Of a stretch of 64,000 bases of DNA, positions 38,071 through 49,729 are shown one piece after another (within the stretch, counting starts at the first letter, position 1; the number at the start of each line of letters is the position of its first letter). The translations under genes were made by a program, and so were the position numbers. Source of the stretch: Microvelia longipes (Eukaryota > Arthropoda > Insecta > Hemiptera > Veliidae); contig JACMZG010001913.1 in NCBI GenBank assembly GCA_018340805.1, positions 34,493,458-34,557,457 of the forward strand. The letters are read 5' to 3'. Under the pieces are notes generated by a model. That model was not told the origin of the DNA, made no database searches, and saw nothing but the letters and a program-made list of their open reading frames with translations.

Positions 38071-38998
38071 GCCCCAAGAAGACTTTTTGTGACTAAAAAT
38101 AATAACTTTGAATTAAACAATTTTTTAAATATTTTGCCCATCCATCAAACTAGAATAATAACGTCACAACATCCTGGTTTTCAATAGGGTTCGTGTCCTA
38201 ATAGGGTACTTTGTTTAGTCATGTGTTATTTCTAGTTCAGGGTATAGTAACACCTATTAAATCAAGACTCATTTTTGAATTTGATGGGAAATGCTTGTAC
38301 AAGAAAATTATACAGTAAAACCACCTACAGAGATAGAAAAAAGGCCCAATAGCGAAGCCTATTTCCGAGGTTATTCATCACCTCTCGCTAATCACTATCA
38401 ATTTACCTCCAGTTGTTAATTTCTTCAAAAATATTTCACCAGCAAACTTCAGAAGAACAAACGATAATCATTTTTACCAATTTCGTAAAAACGAGGGAAA
38501 CGTCAGTGAAAAATACGAGGAAAAGTTGTCTAATGAAGGTTTTTCGACATGTTAAATTACCTGAAGTCTTCATATTACACCGCCTCCCCTACTAAGTTTA
38601 TACCCACCTCCTCGTTGCCAAGTCTAAATCACTTCAATCCGAGAGGAAAATCACATCACGAAAATGTGAAAACGTCAAATCCAGAAGCTACGAAGAAAAT
38701 TACAAAGAATATTACTTTAACTAGAAGTTTTTATAAAATAATGAAATATTTCCTTTCCGTAAATAGAAAACATGTTTCTTAAATTACTTAAAATTGTATA
38801 AAATTTGTGTCATTACATAATATTCAATTAGCTAAATTTACACTTATTTTGTCTCATTAAAATATAACAAATAATGTTTTAATTATACGAGTCTGGTAAA
38901 ATCGTGTTAATAAATGTTGTAAAAATTCCAGAGATTTAATTTTATGCACGCCTTCACAGGCTTTAGGAGGAAGTTTTAATAAAAAGTAAAAATACCTA

Positions 38999-39856
38999 TC
39001 TATTTTTACTTTTCCTCATTTATACCGTAGTTATAAAAGAAAAGTATTGTGTTTGCGAAAAAATCCGAAACCGGGATGTCACCTGAATTATCCGTTTTAT
39101 GTCTTTCTAAGGCGTTCGAAATGGTTTTCACAAAGTTGTCTGTGTTTCCCTTACCATCGTACCTTGCAAGGTATATATGCAAGAGAGTTAAAAATAGTTA
39201 CAAAAAAAGTCTATAGGTATAGTTATGCTATCGAGAAAATATTTCTTATAATATTACGTCATTAACACGCATAAATGATCCAGTTTTTTAAAGATTATTT
39301 TTACTTTTACTGTTTTAAATTTTTGAAGAATTATAAAACGCTGAGAAATGTTGCGATAAAGTGAGATCTGTCGCATTGTCACGCATGTAGTATAAGACAG
39401 TATAAGATAGACCTTACAAGTTATAAGGTTTAACTTATTATCAGCATTTGTTCAATTTTTTATCAAATGACTTGTGTACGCTTTTGAAAAAATCGGCGAA
39501 TAATCTAATTAAGCTGGAATTTAGTCAATTATAAACCTGTACCTAATAAATAAATAGCTTAAGTTCCGTTTCAATAAGACAAGTTTATTCATGATTTTTG
39601 TTAGATCATAAAAGTTAACCTGTTTGGTTACTTTTCAGGCAGTTGACCAGCATCGAGCGTGGTCACTGCCTGGAAGGGTGACCGCTGGAAATAATACAGG
39701 TGTTTACTATCTAAGGATGAGTGCAGCGAGTCTAAAGACGATTTGAAGTATACTCGTAAATGTAACGAATTGTATATTCTGAGGGCGTGCAAAGTGAGTC
39801 CGGAGTATAAGGAAGAATAAGCACAGCAAATCTGATGTAAGGAAAAGTTTTAAAGT
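38999..39856 (+). mobile_element. MITE-A copy, near full length
   Basis: It begins TTTTACTTTTCCTCATTTAT and ends about ATGTAAGGAAAAGTTTT, which are complementary termini. It has the TCCGAAACCGGGATGTCACC segment and the AGTGCAGCGAGTC words of the family. An (AT)n tract follows about 26 bp beyond its right end. Confidence 0.75.
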
Positions 39857-39882
39857 AGCTTATTTATTTATTTCCCTTGTTT

Positions 39883-39904
39883 TTATATATATATATATTA
39901 TAAT

Positions 39905-39950
<46 letters not shown>
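39883..39950. repeat. (AT)n microsatellite
   Basis: AT dinucleotides with TATAATATA interruptions, just beyond a MITE-A end. Confidence 0.95.
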
Positions 39951-39951
<1 letters not shown>

Positions 39952-40202
39952 CACTTTTCTAGACAGTTCGTTTCCTGTCTAGAGGCGGGTCAAATAAAAT
40001 CGACCTTCTTCCTTACTTCATCAGTTTCCGTCATCCGAACAACATCATTAGAGAATATTCATCTTTTCATTGACGAATTACGTCTTTTGGCAGTTCAAAA
40101 GGCTTGACCGTTAGCACTCACAGCTTATTATAAGCAGGATGAAATCCATTCAAGTTATAGTAGTTAATATCATATAATTTTATAAAATATCCTATGTTGC
40201 AG

Positions 40203-40329
40203 AGGATGGAAGACTTATCGTCAGCGTCTGCAGACGTTGAAGAGTTGAGTGATCTTAAACAGCAACTTGATCTAGATGACGAAGGCTATTCTGGAGAATA
40301 TGGCAAGGGTGATGCCATTCTAGATCAAG
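40203..40329 (+). CDS. Ankyrin-Dpy30 gene, exon 9 (acidic linker)
   Basis: The acceptor TGTTGCAG ends at 40,202 and the donor GTAGCC is at 40,330; start phase 0, end phase 1. It encodes RMEDLSSASADVEELSDLKQ and QLDLDDEGYSGEYGKGDAIL, acidic and probably partly helical. There are no ankyrin features; support comes from splice signals and frame. Confidence 0.8.
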
Positions 40330-40639
40330 GTAGCCTTTTTTCCAATATTCATATTAGATTTAATAATCTATGTATAAGCATACAATAAGCAGACTAAGAA
40401 TATAAAAGGAAACGGGAAAATGCATTCAATTTTAACATATATTCCTAAATTTATTATAAATTTAAGTATTTGGAGAAGTTTCTTTATTTACTACCCAACT
40501 TTTAATGTGACATCCTCATCTATACTATAAATAATCCGTGCCGTTAATATGTATATTGAACATTGACACCATAAAGGTCTGGGGTGGACATGCCAGGTTA
40601 CTTTATTCGTTTATATGTAGAGTCTATAATATGTTTCAT

Positions 40640-40905
40640 CTTTATATTATACTTTGTACAAAATATATACTTCAGCTTATTATACTTCGTTCATCTTTAT
40701 ATTATACTTTGTACAAAATTATATTATACTTCAGCTTTATATTATACTTCGTTCATCTTTATATTATACTTTGTACAAAATTATATTATACCTCATCTTT
40801 ATATTATACTTCGTTCATATTTTTATTGTACTTAATCTTTATAATATATTAAGTAAACCTTTATATTACACCCCATCTTTATATTATACTTTAAAGAAGG
40901 GGCTT
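40640..40905. repeat. Tandem repeat array (TTTATATTATACTT-type)
   Basis: Repeated words CTTTATATTATACTTYGT and ACAAAATTATATTATACTTC in an irregular higher-order pattern. It lies in intron 9. Frames across it are artefacts. Confidence 0.85.
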
Positions 40906-41440
40906 TTTCGTTTTTTCGTTTTTTTTTTAAAACTCGGAAGTATCTAAGTCTTAATTTTAATTAAATGTCCCTACTTAACATTACCTTTTTCAGTAATTTT
41001 ATACTTAATGAAATAATTAAAACTTTACAATTATTATAAGGTCGAAATTGTAAACGATAGTTCTTGTTTTAGTTTGACAGCTATGCTATCACAAAGTTTG
41101 AGTAGCTAATTACAAACACTAATTACCAAAGTAAAGAAAAACATGTTTTAAAGTTTCTTAAGCAGAAAATCTCATTACAGCGATTTTAAAATTAATTTTT
41201 TTTGTTAATTAAAATCAATTTAATAGTTTCACTTGGTATAAAATTTATTCATTTTTACTTTTATTTAAATATTTGTTTTGGTTTATTTGCATTTTAAGTT
41301 AGCCTTTGAAATATAGGGACTGGGTTTATTACTAATGTTATGATTAAGTTTATTTGAAAATTATCTAAATGGAATACTTTCGTCAAGACTTGGTGAGGAA
41401 AAGGTAATGAATAAAAACAGAAAGTTTTACCAGAATATTT

Positions 41441-41460
41441 GGGGGGGGGGGGGGGGGGGG
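41441..41460 (+). repeat. Poly(G) run of 20
   Basis: Twenty consecutive G in an AT-rich intron (intron 9, 40,330-42,727). It may be a genuine G-quadruplex-forming tract or a sequencing/assembly artefact. Confidence 0.95.
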
Positions 41461-42727
41461 TCGCCCACTACAAAGGTCTCAAAGTATGACGTAGCGACGA
41501 ATATTTTTTTCCTTTTCATAATTGATCTAGTTATTATATTTGAGTTTTTTTTACAACCAGACAGGTTTCTATTTTATTAAAATCTGAAAGTTCATAAAAA
41601 GGAAAATACATGTAACACTTTTCATTTCGCTTTAAGGTTACTATAAGTGCCTTATCAGGTATTATTAATATTGAATTAGGTAAAACTCTAATCATTAGCA
41701 GATTAGATAACAATTAGGCAAAGTGTAGCTGAAACTGTAAGGAAAGGTACATTAATATCCATAAAACAGAAAACTTACAGAACCTTTTTTTTAACTTTAT
41801 TGATTATTGTCTTCAATAAATGTATTTGACATAGTGCTCATTCTGGTTAATGAGACTTGGCAGTCTTGATAGGAGGAATCACCAAGTGGTGATACTCCTT
41901 AGCGTGGTAACACGCCGAGGTACTTAAAACTACTATACTTAAAAATAACTCAGGTACTTAAAATAAGTACCTGATTCTTATTTTAATAAAATAAACCGTA
42001 TTGTTTGAGTTTAGTTACAAATGTTCAAAATGGAAAAATGAATTTATTGTTACTAGAAAAAATAACTTGGAAAGTGTTCTTTACATATTAAAGAGGTTGC
42101 ATAAAGTTTTGTTGAGAACAAATTAAAACTAAGTTTGCGAGTTAAGTTAGAAGTAAAACAGTCTCGCTAAGTAGATCTACAACTTCATTTGGAATATTCA
42201 TTCTAGTGCATAATTTAAAATGTGAATTTATTTAAGTACTTGCGCCATTGATTGTGGTTTTACTTTTAAGTACTTAAAACATTTTAAAACTGCAAATGGC
42301 TTGGAAAAGCTTTAGTTTAAAAGGCTATATACTTATGGTGTATTTTTAAATGCGTAATGAGACCAATTTTGTTAGAGAAGTACTTCTTACTCTTCTATAA
42401 AAGTATGAATTCTGTAAACACGCGTATTTATTCATTTTTTCCATTTTTAAATTAATACCGTTAAAAATATTTTCTTCGCGTTAAAGAAGCAATATACGGG
42501 AGGTACATTATTTTATAAGTTTTCTTTGGTGTAACTTAATACCTTTAAGTATATGTTTTTCTTTATTTGCATAACATTATTAATTATCCTCCAAGTAAAT
42601 GAAGTAAAATAATAACTCATAAAAAGTATACGTTATCGTTTAATTAAAAAACACCAAATACATAATTTTTGTTAGTTAATTGTATGAACAAAACACTAAT
42701 ACTTTATTGTTATTGTGTAATTTATAG

Positions 42728-42946
42728 CTGTTGGACAAACAGAGGAGCCGTCGACAGCTGAAGCCCAAGAACACAACAAAAACTCTAATTCCCAACAAGG
42801 TGAAAATCAATCAAATAATCAAGATGCTAGTAACGATAACGATGGACCTGTGGGCGTGTCTGATCAAGGACAAATCGATAATCGATCTGATGAACCTCCA
42901 GACGAAATGGAGAGTGAAAACCAACAACATCTACTGCCTGATAATG
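42728..42946 (+). CDS. Ankyrin-Dpy30 gene, exon 10 (Gln/Asn-rich acidic linker)
   Basis: The acceptor TTTATAG ends at 42,727 and the donor GTAGGG is at 42,947; phase 1 at both ends. The correct frame gives VGQTEEPSTAEAQEHNKNSN, SQQGENQSNNQDASNDNDGP and VGVSDQGQIDNRSDEPPDEM, then ESENQQHLLPDN. It is hydrophilic and disordered, with composition similar to the acidic protein at 453-3047. The alternative frame that is open from 42,731 is basic, not continuous with neighbours, and is rejected. Confidence 0.8.
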
Positions 42947-43789
42947 GTAGGGTTTTTTAACTACTTACAATAAACCTCGCTTGTAGTTTATTCAAGTCCA
43001 TTATTATCGAATTTTAACAGTCAATGTTAACGTTCCCTCATTCATTAAATCCCCTTTCCTTTCAATGTCAAAATTATATCAGTTAAGGGTTTCTTTTATT
43101 TCTTATTACCAGTTTTTTGTTGTGACTCTTTTAGTAAGCGATATTGGACCCTTCGTTATTGACTGAACATGTTTTTCGTGTGTATTTATTTTTAAATAAA
43201 TATTAATCATATTTTAATAAAGTTATATCATTATTTTAAACTAAATAGTTAGTCTTGGATTTTTCACAGTCAGTAATTGCAACACTTAAACCAACGAATA
43301 CTGTATAAATTTAGCAAAAATATCGTTTATGAAAAACTTAATTTTTGAATGTAATTTAATATTACATTAGATTAAAGTTTGTCTTGTTAGATTATTGTAT
43401 TATTTCATTGTCATTAATAATTAATGATTGGAAAGACGTTGTTAGCGTAATTATTATAAAATTTCTTTGATTATATGTCACTTTGGGCACATATCCTCAT
43501 CTATCATTGCATCGTCAAAACATCTAAGTACAATTTATTCAAATGGGAAATGACTATAAGCTAAACCCGCCAAAACGTTTATTGCTAAGAAAGTAGGTAT
43601 TTTCAATTGCAATTCAAGTATACTTTAAACATAAGTTGACTAGTATGAGACTAGTAAGTTTCTTTATCTTATCTTTTAAAATCAGCATAGGCTTTTGTCT
43701 AAAATTAAATCAGTTTTTCTTTTTTTGTTTTGACTTTTGAACAAAGTTTTTTCGATCGTTTTTCGACCCCTTGTACCCGTGTTTGGGAA

Positions 43790-44062
43790 TACCCTCAGGC
43801 TAATAGCTTTCACGTTATAGTGATAGTGATCTGGAAAAGGTGATGTATCACCTCACATGTAGACCACGTCTTTAGAGCTTTTTGCTAACTTCCTTAGATT
43901 AAACTACTTTATGAGTCCTGGTGCGAATATTTCACGCCTAATCCTTATAAGAGATAGGACTAAACTGTAGGTTTTTATATATTTAATTAAAAACAAAATG
44001 TGCTCTACTGCTACTAGTCTGGTGAACTACCAGCAAAGCTTTCCTGCTCTCCAAGTCATACG
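43790..44062 (+). repeat. Repeat-D, copy 1
   Basis: It shares GATAGTGATAGTGA, GGTGAGATCACCT-like, TAGRCCACGT and AAACAAAACGTGC/TGTGC segments with 47,020-47,520. It is non-coding and AT-rich. The 47-kb copy also carries the hammerhead-like motif, so repeat-D may be part of a PLE terminal repeat. Confidence 0.55.
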
Positions 44063-44837
44063 ATATAAACACATGTTTATTTATTTATGTAACTTATGTA
44101 AATTATGTGATTTATTATTAATTTTATGTAACCTTAAAAAAGTCTTAAAACTACACTGAGTGAAATATCGTGTATAAAACATTTTCTTATTGAAATTATT
44201 TTCAATAAGCCTTTTCTAGTTACAGGAGATAATGAAGCAATACGGCGACTTAAAAAACGACGTAATAAAATGTATATATACTATGTTTTTACTTTTCCTC
44301 ATTTATATAGATATAATGGAGCAGAATTGTGTTTGTTTCGCCTGTAGTAATTTAAAAAAAACGGATATTGGAATATTATTCTAATATTCCAATTAATATT
44401 GGAATCCATAAATAAAAATTAAATAAATGATTTCAACATCAAATCCAAAAACCCTTAATCGCATCCTTAATAAAATTAAGTAGTAATAGATTCTCATTAA
44501 AATCTTTCATGCATCCTAGCTCTTTATGGAGGTGATTTTATTTAATTGGGTGAAACACAGGATATCTAATTATCTAGCTCCCCTGATCCTAGTATTTCTA
44601 CATCAATTTTATCTTTTATCCTCAAGTTATGTCTTAATATATATTTTTAACTCACAGTTAAACAAATATTTGAGATTGAAATTGAGATGAATTGAGATAA
44701 ATGAAAATTGAAATAATTTTCAACTAACATAAACATTGTTATTACATAAAATACTTGAATGTATACATATAATAAATTAACATTGTATAACATTTGTAAT
44801 TTAAAAATTGATGTTTAAACAAAATCGTTCACAGTGT

Positions 44838-45212
44838 ACGATTACGGCTTCGGACTCGCTTCGCTAGTTCTGAAATGTCATGACTATCCAAAGCTTGAGG
44901 TAATGTTAATTTGGTCTTACTACGCTGGACCTTAGAATGTCATAATGATCAAATGGGTTATTGACGTCAAAAAAATCTGGATAGGGCAACTAGACTTAAA
45001 GATTAATTTTCGCACACAATTTCAATTTTCTAGCGTAAATTTAATAGGAGATATGATGATAACAGATACAAAAATACATTGACGTACGAATGACTTTGTA
45101 GGAACCACTCAGGAGGCCTTAAACACCTGATGCGAAGTAATTTAGTTGAGTTCATACAATATGTTTTCTGTATAACTACGGTAAAAATGAGGAAAAGTAA
45201 AAATAGATTGCA
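44838..45212 (-). mobile_element. MITE-A, 5'-truncated copy
   Basis: It begins with GGCTTCGGACTCGCTTCGC and ends GGTAAAAATGAGGAAAAGTA, the complement of the family's left end. It includes ACCACTCAGGAGGCCTTAAA and TTATTGACGTCA. The minisatellite begins 17 bp after its end. Confidence 0.65.
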
Positions 45213-45228
45213 AAGCACAAAAGTACGC

Positions 45229-46243
45229 AATTTGAGTTCTAATGAGTAATAATGTCTGTATTTGAGTTCTAATGGTAATAATGTAATAATGTCTGTATTT
45301 GAGTTCTAATGAGTAATAATGTCTGTATTTGAGTTCTAATGAGTAATAATGTCTGTATTTGAGTTCTAATGAGTAATAATGAGAGTTGGGTCTAAGAGTA
45401 ATAATGTCTCTATTTGAGTTCTAATGAGTAATAATGTCACTATTTGAGTTTTAATGAGTAATAATGTCTATTTGAGTTCAATGATAATACTGTCCAGTTT
45501 TGTCTATGGGGTGTTTGTTTGAGCGTCTTTGAATCAAAATAATAATCATTATTTGAGTTCTAATGAGTAATAATGTCTCTATTGAGTTTTTTTAGTAATA
45601 ATGTCACTATTTGAGTTCTAATGAGAAATATGTCATTATTTGAGTTCTAATGAGTAATAATGTCACTGTTTGAGTTCTAACAAGTAATAATGTCATTATT
45701 TGAGTTCTAATGAGTAATAATGTCTCTATTGAGTTTTTTTTAGTAACAATGTCACTATTTGAGTTCTAATGAGTAATAATGTCTCTATTTGAGTTCTAAT
45801 GAGTAATAATGGTCTACTATTTGAGTTCTAATGAGTAATAAGTCACGTATTTGAGTTCTAATGAGTAATAATGTCTGTATTTGAGTTCTAATGTAATACA
45901 TAATTTGATTCTAATGAGTAATAATGTCACTATTTGAGTCTAATGATAATAAAGTCACTATTTGATTCTAATGAGTAATAATGTCTCTATTTGAGTTCTA
46001 ATGAGTCTTTATTTGAGTTCTAATGAGTAATAATGTCACTGTTTGACTTTTAACCAGTTCTAACAAGTAATAATGTCTCTATTTGAGTTCTAATGAGTAA
46101 TAATGTTACTGTGTAAGTTCTAACAAGTAATAATGTCATTATTTGAGTACTAATGAGTAATAATGTCACTGTTTGAGTTCTAACAAGTAATAATGTCACT
46201 ATTTGAGTTCTAATGAGTAATAAGGTCACTTTTTGAGTTCCAA
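45229..46243. repeat. Minisatellite, about 30-bp unit
   Basis: About 1 kb of a unit close to TTGAGTTCTAATGAGTAATA + ATGTCTSTAT, with variants (GTCACTAT, TTCTAACAAG) and partial units. Spacer-free head-to-tail copies, AT-rich, no dyad symmetry: a satellite-type array, not CRISPR. Confidence 0.95.
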
Positions 46244-47019
46244 TAATATTAAAAATTTAAGATAGTAATTAGGGTCACTAAATTCCTATGCTCTATTCTT
46301 CAAAGCTACGGCTCCTTTAACTATACGTTATAAAGAAAAATAAGAGAGGGATAATTAAGAAAATTATCAGAGTTCCTAGGTTTTCTTTACCAATCAATAG
46401 TAACGGAACCATCAATATGCCGAGTTATCAACATATCTAAGAACGCAAAAAGTTTTTCGTGTCAATTTCTAATTCTAACAAGAACTTGATTATTATTTTG
46501 TTACACTAGCTGCAAAATTAGTGTTATTTTATTATTTTAAATCTACTCCTTCTAAATATAATTTATATTTTAAAATAGAAGCCTTACTATAATTTTATAA
46601 TAACTTTGAACAAATAAATTTCTTATATTGGGATAACTTCTAAACATAATGATAGTAAATTTGATACCTAGAATCCTAAGCAGCTTAGTGCCGTAGCGCT
46701 TGGATTAATTTAAAATTCAGTCGGGGAGAGTATTATTAGTATACCGTTATCTCTGCGGAGGACTTAAATTCAAGTTTAGCATTCCGAGTTCAGGTTTAAA
46801 ATAGTTTCTTTGGGATGTTATGTAAATGCAGGATGGGATCCTGTTTCGTCCGAGATACGTTTCGAGACAATTCACGTAAGCTGAGGTAAAAACTAAATTC
46901 TAAGCATCGATAAGATACTGATTTTAGGACTGAACGCTCGGTATCTTTTACAGATACTGTTTTAAATGTATTGTTAAAGACAATTTTTAAACAATACTAT
47001 TCCCACTATATACTATATC

Positions 47020-47520
47020 ATACGACTATATTCCTTAGAGATAGTGATAGTGACAGAAATTAGGGAGAGGTGAGATCACCTAGCAAGTAGGCCACGTTAT
47101 TGGGCCCTTTTTTCCTAATCCCTTAGATAGAAGATAGTGTTTTACGAAGAACTAAGGTGAGCGTTAATGGAGTTCATCTTAATAAAAGAAGAAGAAGTCT
47201 CTCCACAAAAATATATTTCTTTTTAGCATTAGCTTTCAACCTAACAAGAGGTCATCATCAGTGCTAGCTGTTGAAAAGAAGAGGATGATAGATGAGTCTT
47301 ACAGATCAGATATCAAAGATAGACAGTCTATCTAGTGTCCTAGTGCAGGTATTTTGCGTCTAATCCGCAGAAGAGCCTTACTATATGTAAGGCTTACTAT
47401 ATGCCTTACTATAGGTTTGGCTATACTATAAGTTTCTATTGCTTTAACTAGAAACAAAACGTGCCCAACAACGACACTAAGCTTTCCAGCTATCGAAAAC
47501 ATAAGGTAGAAACATATATT
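47020..47520. repeat. Repeat-D, copy 2, with PLE-terminal-like segment
   Basis: 47,020-47,160 and 47,330-47,520 match 43,790-44,062. Between them 47,168-47,290 matches the PLE-like ends at 15.5 and 51.5 kb. On the minus strand it reads GCTAGCACTGATGATGACCT, a hairpin with AGGTT, then GAAAGC, the same hammerhead-like order as at 15,668. A GTCTCTCCACAAAAATATAT end is shared with 51,540-51,560. Confidence 0.55.
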
Positions 47521-47674
47521 TTTTAATATAAACTACTATTGAGTGTCCTAAATTTTGCTTAAACCCAGGTTTATTTAGGGTTAAGAATCATTACGAGTAC
47601 CTGACATCGCACAGGCTCGAAACCACAAAGTCCCTTTCAAAGGTCGGCACGTGAAAGGATTTTCGACTCCTATA

Positions 47675-48100
47675 TCCATGTGAACAATACTATTCCTACT
47701 ATAAGCTGTATCCTACTCCTATAACCATGTAAATTATACTATTTCTACTATAAGCTATATCCTACTCCTATAACCATATAAATAATACTATTTCTGCTAT
47801 ACTATATCCTACTCTATAACCATACTATTCTACTATAAGCTATCCTACTCCTATACCATATACAATACTATTCCACTATAAGCTATATCCTATCCTATAA
47901 CTTACTATTTCTACTATAAGCTATATCCTACTCCTATAACCATTACTATTTCTACTATAGCTATACCTAACTCCTATAACATATAAAAATACTATTCCAA
48001 CTATAAGCTATATCCTACATTTATATGAAACAATGCTATTCCTACTATATACTATATTTTACTACTGTATTCTACTATATAATATTCTTATATACCTACT
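47675..48100. repeat. Tandem array, about 46-48-bp unit
   Basis: Units contain CTATAAGCTATATCCTACTC and CTATAACCATATAAATAATA followed by CTATTTCTA. Units shorten and decay rightwards. Confidence 0.9.
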
Positions 48101-48325
48101 GTAGAAATTGGGAAAAAGTAATAAAAAGTTAAGTACAAGAAATAAAAATGACTTTGATTTATTATAGTTCTACACCACATAAAAATTTATTTAGGTTTCC
48201 AATACTTAGGTTTGAGTAAGATTTGTACTTAAGTAAAAAATGCGCTCTTAAAAAACTTAAACATAAGTAATGTAAAAGAAGATTTAGGTCTTCCGTAGGT
48301 GACCGCGTCAATGTAAATGAATAAT

Positions 48326-48365
48326 CCGACGTTTCGCTTCCACTGTGGGAGGCATCTTCAAGGAT
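48326..48365 (-). ncRNA. Hammerhead-like core, left arm (C3 changed)
   Basis: On the minus strand: ATCC (stem I), TTGAAGA where CTGAAGA is expected (48,361-48,355), a stem II around GCCTCC/GGAAGC, GAAAC (48,335-48,331), GTC, then GGAT pairing with ATCC. The invariant C of CUGA is U, so activity is unlikely. Confidence 0.6.
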
Positions 48366-48438
48366 GTAGGACACCATGGATAAAAACACAATGCTCTACA
48401 AAGCTGAGCATTGTGCTTTTTTATCCATGATGTCCTAC

Positions 48439-48480
48439 ATCCCTGAAGATGCCTCCCACAGTGGAAGCGAAAAGTCGGAT
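48439..48480 (+). ncRNA. Hammerhead-like core, right arm (GAAAC changed)
   Basis: ATCC (48,439-48,442), CTGAAGA (48,443-48,449), stem II GCCTCC with GGAAGC, GAAA (48,469-48,472), A instead of C at 48,473, GTC (48,474-48,476), GGAT (48,477-48,480) pairing with ATCC. Stem I and the first core word are perfect; the loss of C would break the ACGU stem III. Confidence 0.6.
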
Positions 48481-48851
48481 TCTTCATCTACATTGACGCG
48501 ATCACCTACGGAAGACTCAAATCTTCATGGCAATAACCGCGGAGGCCTACGCAGTTTATTAAAGTAAATGACTTTTATGGATTTGACATAAATCATACGT
48601 TTTTCTACAATTTTTTCCCGTCAATAATTTCCTTCTCTACTATCAATGTTGTCAATAAATAGATAAATTAGAAAACTTATTGTGATAAAGTAGGTTGTTT
48701 CTACCAACTGGTATGTGGGACATAGGATAGTAAAAATTCAATCACAATCCTCTTCGTATCTTTATTAAAAATTAATACTTTTTTACTATTGTCTGTTTTG
48801 ATTTACTAGTTACTACGCAGTTTTACTTCCCCTCGCATACTGATATAGGTA

Positions 48852-49729
48852 CGAGGTCTGTTCCATAAATACGTATAAAAAATCATAAACATTTTATTTT
48901 ACAATTAATCATCAAATAACATTTGTCCCTTTCAAAGGACTCCCCCTGATAAAACGCACTTGGTCCAACGCCGTTTCCATGGTTGAAAACATCCTTCAAA
49001 GTCCTCTACTTTGAGGCCCTTCAGCTGCTTCGTCGGCGCTCCTTTTATGTCATCCACGTCCACCAAATGGCGCCTCCGAAGCAATATTTTACATTTAGGA
49101 AACAAAAAAAGTCACACGGTGGCAAATCAGGTGTATATGGTGGCTGGTCAGTGACTGTGATTGAGTTGCGCGCCAAAAATTCGCCTACAACCAAAGACGT
49201 GTGCGATGGAGCGTTGTGATGAAGGATCCAAAGTTTTTCGCGAGCCAATTTCGGGCGGACTCGAGCAACCCGTGCTTGTAGGTAACTTTTATTTTACACA
49301 AATTTAGTTTATACGCTATTCTAACTGTCGATCGATAATTTTTGAAGACAATTGATCGAACATGATCCACATTTTCGTCAGAAGACGAAGTGGTGGGTCG
49401 TCCGGGGCGAGGGTCATCCTTGAAGTCTTCTCGTCCTTCTCTAAACCGCTTTAACCACTTGTGGACCTTGGTTCCTTCAAGGCATCTTCTCCGTACACTA
49501 TGAATTTCTCGACCATTCTTACCGAGTTTAGCAAGAAATTTGATATAGATACGCTGCTGATCGGTAAGAGAGATTTACATGCCGACGAGGTATTAAGAAA
49601 GGGGTCGGACCAACTGACTGTACTGGCTTGCTTGGGTTGTTAGTGGTGGGGGAAGCTCACTGTCTCGTCTCTCCCATTCCTGCTTAGATCTAAACAATTA
49701 TTTTATACGTATTTATGGGACAGACCTCG
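48852..49729 (-). mobile_element. Mariner transposon, internally deleted (878 bp)
   Basis: The terminal inverted repeats start CGAGGTCTGTTCCATAAATA at the left and end with the near-complement TATTTATGGGACAGACCTCG at the right, flanked by TA duplications (48,850-48,851 and 49,730-49,731), the Tc1/mariner target. At 878 bp it is shorter than a typical mariner (about 1.3 kb); the middle of the transposase is missing. The TIRs are nearly identical, suggesting a fairly recent insertion. Confidence 0.93.
49045..49560 (-). pseudogene. Mariner transposase pseudogene (N-terminal and C-terminal parts)
   Basis: The minus-strand N-terminal part reads IKFLAKLGKNGREIHSV, then KVHKWLKRFREGREDFKDDP and RPGRPTTSSSDENVDHVRSI, the mariner HTH region. 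It then jumps to AREKLWILHHNAPSHTSLVV and PPYTPDLPPCDFF, the end of the catalytic core. The segment between them, including the first catalytic Asp, is deleted. In the second motif HHDNAPSH has become HHNAPSH, losing the second catalytic Asp. The third (PCDFF) remains. A frame change separates the parts; it is inactive. Confidence 0.88.

Larger units (their letters stand above)
36500..40202 (+). other. Intron 8 (3.7 kb)
   Basis: It holds a MITE-A end scrap (36,963-37,012), a decayed PLE-terminal-like motif (37,259-37,330), a repeat-B/repeat-C block (37,561-38,070), a near-complete MITE-A (38,999-39,856) and (AT)n (39,883-39,950). No gene seen. Confidence 0.65.
48270..48540. mobile_element. 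Inverted-repeat PLE-terminal-like element with two damaged hammerheads
   Basis: The left arm (about 48,285-48,400) and right arm (about 48,410-48,525) are complementary around AATGCTCTACAAAGCTGAGC. Each arm carries a hammerhead-like block near TCCGACGTTTCGCTTCCACT or its complement. The arms differ at several positions, so it is older than the 31-kb palindrome. Confidence 0.7.

Noticed and set aside
40538..40947. Overlapping ORFs of 83-104 codons
   Set aside because: They come from the TTTATATTATACTT tandem array and are Tyr/Ile/Leu/Phe-rich in all frames.
42731..42973. 80-codon ORF over exon 10 (basic, KQRSRRQLKPK-type)
   Set aside because: Out of frame with exons 9 and 11. The phase-1 frame is open across the whole exon and gives a linker consistent with its neighbours.
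45229..46243. CRISPR-like array
   Set aside because: Units are head-to-tail without unique spacers, no dyad repeats, no cas genes, and the host is eukaryotic; it is a minisatellite.
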